Assembly (NCBI GenBank): GCA_000940995.1
Contig: CP005974.1
Coordinates: 3,792,885 to 3,856,884 of the forward strand
Direction: 5' to 3'
Length of the DNA: 64,000 nucleotides
Source of the DNA: Photobacterium gaetbulicola Gung47
Lineage (GTDB): Bacteria; Pseudomonadota; Gammaproteobacteria; Enterobacterales; Vibrionaceae
Shown: positions 59,376-64,000 of the stretch, one piece after another
Layout: each line of letters starts with the position of its first letter
Position numbering within the stretch: the stretch's first letter is position 1
The notes under the pieces: model-generated
What the model was told of the DNA's origin: nothing
The model's database searches: none
Seen by the model: the letters and a program-made list of their open reading frames with translations, nothing else
Program-made: the position numbers and the translations under genes

Positions 59376-60634
59376 TGGGAGCGATCATCCGCCTGGCCTG
59401 GCAAAGCTTGGCAAACCGAAAAGCCACCGCCATACTGACGTTATTAACCGTAGCCATCTCAGTAACCCTCCTACTTGGTGTGGAAAAAGTCAGAACCCAA
59501 GCTAAATCTAGCTTCGCGAATACGATTTCGGAAACCGACCTTATTGTTGGCTCACGCTCCGGTCAGGTTAACTTACTACTCTATTCGGTATTCAGGATCG
59601 GTAATGCGACCAACAATATCGACTGGCAAAGCTTCCAAGAGCTCAGCCAGCATCGCTCCGTCAAATGGGCCATTCCAATCTCTCTGGGAGACTCGCACCG
59701 CGGCTTTCGGGTCATCGGTACCAACGGAGATTACTTCAAGCATTATCGATACGGCCAGAAACAACCTCTACAACTAGCCCAGGGCGAAGTCTTCGATAGC
59801 CTGTTCGAAACGGTGATCGGTGCGGATGTGGCAAGAAAGCTCGATTATAAAATCGGTGATGAGATCATTATTGCCCATGGTATTAGCGATCAGTCTTTTA
59901 ACCGCCATGACAACCTGCCTTTTAAGATTATAGGGATCCTTGAGCCGACAGGGACTCCGGTAGATCGCAGCGTACATGTCTCGCTACCCGCCATAGAAGC
60001 AATTCATGTCGGTTGGGAAAGCGGGGCACGCCTTGGACAAACTCCAGGTGCCGACGTCCTTGCAGCCCAGCAATTTGAACCCAAGCAAATCACTGCAATT
60101 TTGCTTGGCCTTAACTCCAAAATACAAACCTTTGCCCTACAACGCTATATCAACACCTATAGCAAAGAGCCGCTGAGTGCCATTATGCCGGGTATCGCCC
60201 TCCATGAATTGTGGGGCATGATGTCTGTCGCCGAACAAGCATTGTTGGTGGTTTCAGGGTTTGTCGTCGTCGCAGGGCTATTAGGTATGCTGACCAGCTT
60301 GTTGACCAGCCTCAATGAAAGGCGCCGAGAGATGGCAATCCTCCGAGCTATGGGAGCAAGGCCCGGCCATATTTTCTTTCTGTTAACGAGTGAAGCGACA
60401 CTCCTGACGGCACTAGGTGTCGCCGTCGGTACCTCCTTGTTGTACTTGATATTGCTGATCACTCAGCCGATTATTCAGTCACAGTTTGGTTTGCTTATCC
60501 CGATCACAGCGCCAACTAACTATGAGCTGTTGTTGTTAGTACTCGTGCAGTTAGCTGGTATGCTAGTCGGTATCATTCCTGCTATCCACGCCTATCAACA
60601 TTCGCTATCAGATGGCATGACAATAAAGGTATAA
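59375..60634 (+). CDS. FtsX/MacB-type permease of the zinc cluster
   Basis: The 419-residue membrane protein has a first helix (about residues 17-37), a large periplasmic domain (about 45-270) and three C-terminal helices (about 285-310, 340-365 and 385-405) around the conserved LNERRREMAILRAMGARPGH segment, the coupling helix of FtsX-fold proteins. Type VII ABC proteins of this fold mostly perform mechanical work on periplasmic partners instead of import, so direct zinc passage is not obvious. Its start overlaps the ATPase stop by one base. Confidence 0.9.
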   Translation: MGAIIRLAWQSLANRKATAILTLLTVAISVTLLLGVEKVRTQAKSSFANTISETDLIVGSRSGQVNLLLYSVFRIGNATNNIDWQSFQELSQHRSVKWAIPISLGDSHRGFRVIGTNGDYFKHYRYGQKQPLQLAQGEVFDSLFETVIGADVARKLDYKIGDEIIIAHGISDQSFNRHDNLPFKIIGILEPTGTPVDRSVHVSLPAIEAIHVGWESGARLGQTPGADVLAAQQFEPKQITAILLGLNSKIQTFALQRYINTYSKEPLSAIMPGIALHELWGMMSVAEQALLVVSGFVVVAGLLGMLTSLLTSLNERRREMAILRAMGARPGHIFFLLTSEATLLTALGVAVGTSLLYLILLITQPIIQSQFGLLIPITAPTNYELLLLVLVQLAGMLVGIIPAIHAYQHSLSDGMTIKV

Positions 60635-60638
60635 ACAC

Positions 60639-61121
60639 ATGAAAAAATGGCTACTTGCACTTTGCTGCTGGTTTCCACTGCTCAGCGCTGCGAATGAAGC
60701 GTTAACTTTGGACTGGATTGATCTCGTACCAGAAAAAGAGCGCACCCAATTCAACGCAAACCAAATGCCAATGCTCAATCATGACGGAGATCCAGCCAAG
60801 CAATCGATGATTGGTAGCGTTAGGGAGGAGCTCAATGGAAGTGAAGTCAAAATACCGGGCTTTGTGATCCCATTAGAAGGTGATGACAAAAAAGTCACCG
60901 AGTTTCTCTTAGTTCCTTACTTTGGCGCATGTATCCATGTCCCACCACCACCACCAAACCAAATTGTTTATGTAAAGTTCCCTGAAGGGGCTCCGATTCA
61001 GCAATTATGGGATGTGGTTTATGTTGTTGGTACTTTGAAAACCCAACCTGTTAGCCATGAGTTGGCTGAAGTCGGGTATTTATTAGAAGGTACTGCACTC
61101 GAAGACTACGACGATATGTAA
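60639..61121 (+). CDS. Secreted DUF3299 protein of the zinc cluster
   Basis: The 160-residue product has a signal peptide (MKKWLLALCCWFPLLSAANE, cut near residue 18-19) and a DUF3299 domain with KIPGFVIPLEGDDKKVTEFL and FGACIHVPPPPPNQIVYVKF (about residues 97-116), which carries a conserved Cys and His that could bind metal. It starts 4 bases after the permease gene, so it is the last gene of the operon. Function unknown. Confidence 0.87.
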   Translation: MKKWLLALCCWFPLLSAANEALTLDWIDLVPEKERTQFNANQMPMLNHDGDPAKQSMIGSVREELNGSEVKIPGFVIPLEGDDKKVTEFLLVPYFGACIHVPPPPPNQIVYVKFPEGAPIQQLWDVVYVVGTLKTQPVSHELAEVGYLLEGTALEDYDDM

Positions 61122-61130
61122 CCATAACGA

Positions 61131-61155
61131 GGCCAGTCTCCCATTGAGACTGGCC
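61131..61155 (+). other. Hairpin after the zinc operon
   Basis: GGCCAGTCTC (61131-61140) pairs with GAGACTGGCC (61146-61155). No T-run follows, so it is at best a weak terminator. Confidence 0.55.
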
Positions 61156-61180
61156 AATAGACTTAATAAGGGTTATACCA

Positions 61181-62068
61181 ATGGAAGGCCAGACCGAAAG
61201 TAAATTACCCGCGCCCCTAGAAGCCCAGCCAAAAGAAAAACTAAAAAATAACGCTTCCAAAAGCATCATCATTTCGGTTGCAGAAGAGCTGGGAGTCGGT
61301 TATCTCATCAATAAAGAAGGTTCACAAATTCTTGCTGAAAGGTACGATGCTCGAAATAAGAAAGAGCAATACACCCAACAAGAAAACCTTGAAAAGATTT
61401 TCAAACTAGCCACTGACAGTACCCCAGCAGAAAAAGCCAAACAGATTGACCCTGACTGGCTCAACTATTTCACCACCATCGCCAGAACCATCCGTAATAA
61501 CTCTATGCAACAGCTATGGAGTCGTATTCTCAAACAAGAGTTTCTCGTCCCTGGTTCGGTATCATTAAAGACACTTGATACGCTTCGTAGCATGACCCAC
61601 AAAGAAGCTCAGGTCTTTCATAAAGCTTGTATGCTCTCTTGCCAATTTGGCAATGATAAAAGCAAAAAAATTCTGACGTCCTTAAAGGCTAAGCATAAGT
61701 TTTTACCATTTGTTTTCACTCCCACTCTCCATAAAGTTTCGTTGGGCAATTTCTCTCTGCCTTACTCTGATCTCCTGATCTTACTCGACTTAGGGCTCAT
61801 TTTAAAAAGTGAGTTAGAGTCTGGAGAACTAACTTCAGGTATATCACTTCCTTTTAGTTACCAGAGTCAGACTTATAAACTCACCCCTCATCAAAAAGGT
61901 TTGAGCTTTATCTATTACCGCTTATCACCGACAGGTCAGGAGATTGCCGAGTTACTTGGCAGTAAGGCCCATGAACCTTTTCGCGAGACCATTCTCGAGC
62001 TATTGGCACCCTACTTTGTAATAGAAAGCCTGACCTGCTCCCCGCTTTCTAATCCAGCCATAACTTAG
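61181..62068 (+). CDS. TIGR03899/DUF2806-like protein, 3' end altered by an IS
   Basis: The 295-residue product (start MEGQTESKLPAPLEAQPKEK) is an alpha-helical soluble protein of the TIGR03899 family found in vibrios, with the NYFTTIARTIRNNSMQQLWS segment near residues 104-123 as a good landmark. Its function is unknown. The IS begins at base 62031, inside codon 284; the last 12 residues (LTCSPLSNPAIT) and the stop at 62068 come from IS sequence. The native C terminus has thus been replaced; whether the protein still works is unclear. Confidence 0.8.
   Translation: MEGQTESKLPAPLEAQPKEKLKNNASKSIIISVAEELGVGYLINKEGSQILAERYDARNKKEQYTQQENLEKIFKLATDSTPAEKAKQIDPDWLNYFTTIARTIRNNSMQQLWSRILKQEFLVPGSVSLKTLDTLRSMTHKEAQVFHKACMLSCQFGNDKSKKILTSLKAKHKFLPFVFTPTLHKVSLGNFSLPYSDLLILLDLGLILKSELESGELTSGISLPFSYQSQTYKLTPHQKGLSFIYYRLSPTGQEIAELLGSKAHEPFRETILELLAPYFVIESLTCSPLSNPAIT
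62031..62057 (+). repeat. Left terminal inverted repeat of the IS
   Basis: TGACCTGC at the tip and CTAATCCAGC at the inner end match the right terminus, with a variable part between. Confidence 0.8.
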
Positions 62069-62099
62069 TAATGTTCATCTTATAAGAAGGAAGGTGAAT

Positions 62100-62363
62100 A
62101 TGAAGAAGCGATTCAACGAACAGCAGATCATTGCCATTCTCAAGGAAGCGGAGGCGGGTTTGCCCGTCAAAGAATTATGCCGCAAGCACAATATTTCTGA
62201 TGCCACATTCTACCTCTGGCGTAAAAAGTACGCGGGCATGGATGTTTCCGATGCTCGTCGCTTAAAGGCATTGGAAGATGAAAATGCCAAGCTTAAGAAG
62301 CTATTGGCGGAATCCATGCTTGATGTTGATGCTTTGAAAGCGGCTCTTAACCAAAAGTATTGA
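62100..62363 (+). CDS. IS3-family OrfA (helix-turn-helix and leucine zipper)
   Basis: The 87-residue product starts MKKRFNEQQIIAILKEAEAG behind AAGGAAGG; a GTG 6 bases earlier is possible. It has the helix-turn-helix (VKELCRKHNISDATFYLWRK) and a leucine-rich coiled segment at the end (LKALEDENAKLKKLLAESML) that dimerises the transposase. It stops at TGA 62361-62363, just past an AAAAG slippery sequence that could shift ribosomes into orfB. Confidence 0.93.
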   Translation: MKKRFNEQQIIAILKEAEAGLPVKELCRKHNISDATFYLWRKKYAGMDVSDARRLKALEDENAKLKKLLAESMLDVDALKAALNQKY

Positions 62364-63232
62364 CCGTCGGAGACAAGCGCAAGGCTGTGCATGTAATGCA
62401 GGAAGTCACCACGATTTCGGAACGCAAAGCCTGTCTGCTCGTCGGTATAAATCGCGCATCGATGAGATACCAACCTCAACCTAAAGAGAGTGATGTGGAG
62501 CTATTGGCTCGCATACAAGAACTGGCACTCGAGAGAAAACGGTTTGGATATCGCCGTATTCATCGTCTTCTTCGGCGGGAAGGGACAGAGGTTAACCATA
62601 AGCGTGTTTATCGGTTATACCGAGAAGCTGGATTGGCCGTTCGTAAACGGAAGCGAAGGAAATCATTATGTGTCGGGCGGGAGCCACTTTTACTTCCCTC
62701 ACTGCCCAACCATACCTGGTCAATGGACTTCGTCATGGATGCACTCAGTTCTGGTCGTAGGATAAAGTGCCTCACTATCGTTGACGACTTCACGAAGGAG
62801 TGCCTAGATATTACTGTTGCATCAGGAATTTCTGGGGATGAGGTAGTCGCCATACTTGAGGCTATTGCAGCTTTCCGTGGTTATCCTGAGGCCGTTCGAA
62901 CAGATCAGGGGCCGGAGTTTACGGGTAAAGCTCTCGACCAATGGGCTTACGATCATGGTGTTATTCTAAAGCTGATACAAGCAGGTAAGCCAACCCAAAA
63001 TGCTTATATCGAAAGTTTTAACGGCAAGTTCAGGGACGAATGTTTAAACGAGCACCTGTTCAGAGACTTAAGCCATGCTCGTAAACTGATCGGTGACTGG
63101 CGCATTGACTACAATGAAAATCGCCCCCACTCATCAATCGGATACCTAACCCCCTCTGAATTTGCAGTACTAACACGTTCAGGGCTAAACAACAGCAATG
63201 TAACTGACATTACTAAAGAGGTGCTGGATTAG
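62360..63232 (+). CDS. IS3-family OrfB (DDE integrase core)
   Basis: The 290-residue frame as listed starts at TTG 62360, but it is normally expressed as OrfAB after a -1 frameshift in the overlap, where its frame is closed by a TAA at 62348-62350. It has an HTH_21-like segment (ELALERKRFGYRRIHRLLRR) and the catalytic triad: D in WSMDFVMD, D in RTDQGPEF and E in AYIESFNGKFRDE, followed by the conserved WRIDYNENRPHSSIGYLTP. All catalytic residues are intact, so the element looks active. Confidence 0.92.
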   Translation: MTVGDKRKAVHVMQEVTTISERKACLLVGINRASMRYQPQPKESDVELLARIQELALERKRFGYRRIHRLLRREGTEVNHKRVYRLYREAGLAVRKRKRRKSLCVGREPLLLPSLPNHTWSMDFVMDALSSGRRIKCLTIVDDFTKECLDITVASGISGDEVVAILEAIAAFRGYPEAVRTDQGPEFTGKALDQWAYDHGVILKLIQAGKPTQNAYIESFNGKFRDECLNEHLFRDLSHARKLIGDWRIDYNENRPHSSIGYLTPSEFAVLTRSGLNNSNVTDITKEVLD

Positions 63233-63249
63233 TTATTGGGGGCAGGTCA
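63223..63249 (-). repeat. Right terminal inverted repeat of the IS
   Basis: Read on the minus strand: TGACCTGCCCCCAATAA followed by CTAATCCAGC. It begins just before the orfB stop codon. Confidence 0.8.
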
Positions 63250-63306
63250 GGGGTCGCGCACGACCGGGACTCATTCACCTGCAAGGCGAACATATCCGAC
63301 AGACGT
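63250..63306. other. Remnant spacer between IS and rrn terminator
   Basis: A 57-base stretch holding a small hairpin, GGTCG (63252-63256) with CGACC (63261-63265). No coding signal. It may be what remains of the original sequence downstream of the TIGR03899 gene. Confidence 0.4.
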
Positions 63307-63334
63307 AAAAAAGCCCCGTCTTTCGACGAGGCTT
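63307..63334 (-). terminator. Terminator of the rRNA operon
   Basis: AAGCCCCGTC (63311-63320) pairs with GACGAGGCTT (63325-63334) with one mismatch; on the minus strand a T-run follows. It lies just downstream of tRNA-Asp. Confidence 0.85.
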
Positions 63335-63343
63335 CTTAATAAG

Positions 63344-63420
63344 TGGCGGAGCGGACGGGACTCGAACCCGCGACCCCCGGCGTGACAGGCCGGTATTCTA
63401 ACCAACTGAACTACCGCTCC
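63344..63420 (-). tRNA. tRNA-Asp (anticodon GTC)
   Basis: The 77-base minus-strand gene runs from GGAGCGG at 63420 to an encoded CCA at 63344. Acceptor GGAGCGG pairs with CCGCTCC; the D arm, GTC anticodon in CCTGTCACG, and GGTTCGAGTCC T arm are all normal. It is the last gene of the rRNA operon, a common place for tRNA-Asp in this group. Confidence 0.97.
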
Positions 63421-63461
63421 ACTCAAATCACCGTGTGTTCAGCACGATAATCTAAATTGGA

Positions 63462-63580
63462 AGCCTGGCGATGTCCTACTCTCACATGGGGAGGCCCCAC
63501 ACTACCATCGGCGCTACTGCGTTTCACTGCTGAGTTCGGCATGGGATCAGGTGGGTCCACAGCGCTATGGTCGCCAAGCA
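63462..63580 (-). rRNA. rrf: 5S ribosomal RNA
   Basis: On the minus strand the sequence runs TGCTTGGCGACCATAGCGCT through CCGAACTCAGCAGTGAAACG to CATCGCCAGGC. The ends pair as expected. Boundaries are good to a few bases. Confidence 0.95.
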
Positions 63581-63663
63581 AAATTCTTACAATCTTAGAA
63601 AGCTGATGTTCTCGACACTCATCCAAGTGTTCGTGGAGTCCGCTAAAACCCCTTGGGTGTTGT

Positions 63664-64000
<337 letters not shown>

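Larger units (their letters stand above)
62031..63249 (+). mobile_element. IS3-family insertion sequence (IS407-like), complete
   Basis: The element spans about 1219 bp. Its left end TGACCTGCTCCCC, then CTAATCCAGC, is matched by the inverted right end TGACCTGCCCCC, then CTAATCCAGC (63249 reading back to about 63223). Inside are orfA and orfB in -1 relation. The two bases CC outside each end also match, so the borders could be shifted by two. No identical 4-bp direct repeat flanks it (AGCC on the left, GGGG on the right). Confidence 0.88.

Noticed and set aside
63344..63420. tRNA-Asp as an integration site for a genomic island
   Set aside because: No integrase gene or repeat of the tRNA 3' end is present, and the nearby IS lies outside the tRNA.
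63423..63626. Protein-like frame in the 5S region
   Set aside because: It lies over the 5S rRNA and its flanks.

Overview
The window reads as a piece of a Vibrionaceae chromosome, possibly Photobacterium or a close relative. The reasons are housekeeping gene orders typical of that family (leuO with leuABCD; lptD-surA-pdxA-rsmA-apaG-apaH; rplU-rpmA-yhbE-obgE; msrA/tamA-tamB-ytfP next to ppa and fbp), family-specific small genes, and a zinc gene set described in Vibrio. Genus assignment is an inference and needs an rRNA or protein search. Most of the window is core chromosome. The accessory-looking parts are the efflux/TetR block near the left end, the TRAP block in the middle and the zinc/IS block at the right end.

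Layout. 1-8.1 kb, all on the minus strand: leuO (cut by the window edge), a MurG-like glycosyltransferase with a PAP2 phosphatase, and an RND efflux pump whose adaptor and TetR regulator overlap each other in one operon. The regulator is preceded by two near-identical palindromes 63 bp apart. 8.3-13.4 kb: the leucine operon leuL-leuABCD with a leader peptide, a terminator and a competing antiterminator arm all visible. 13.5-17.9 kb: a DUF547 protein, then a TPP riboswitch in front of thiBPQ (thiamine ABC importer). 17.9-24.5 kb: PIN-PhoH ATPase, rapA, rluA, a D-2-hydroxyacid dehydrogenase. 24.6-32.6 kb: djlA facing away from the lptD-surA-pdxA-rsmA-apaG-apaH envelope/ribosome maturation cluster.

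32.6-40.1 kb: folA with the yjjP-yjjB exporter pair, obgE-yhbE-rpmA-rplU, ispB, a 63-residue orphan protein and mdh. 40.1-45.5 kb: argR, then a TAXI-type TRAP transporter (binding protein, fused permease) with a universal stress protein. 45.5-57.6 kb: ubiX-mpl, fbp, ppa, a periplasmic rhodanese, ytfP-tamB-tamA, msrA, ytfK, ytfJ. 57.6-61.1 kb: a five-gene zinc cluster behind a convincing Zur-like box, encoding a small CxxC/His membrane protein, a His-rich DUF2796 secreted protein, an ABC ATPase, an FtsX/MacB-type permease and a DUF3299 secreted protein. 61.2-64 kb: a TIGR03899-family gene whose 3' end is overwritten by a complete IS3-family element, then the distal end of an rRNA operon on the minus strand (23S, 5S, tRNA-Asp, terminator).

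The regulatory content is rich: translation-coupled attenuation (leu), a riboswitch (thi), paired TetR palindromes, a Zur-like box, a partial ARG box at argR, a ribosomal-type rplU promoter, and several hairpins without U-tracts between genes of one operon. The strongest candidate for a poorly understood system is the Zur-box zinc cluster: it pairs an FtsX-fold ABC module, a class usually associated with mechanotransmission rather than import, with secreted metal-binding proteins, and its histidine-rich segment is encoded by a short tandem DNA repeat.
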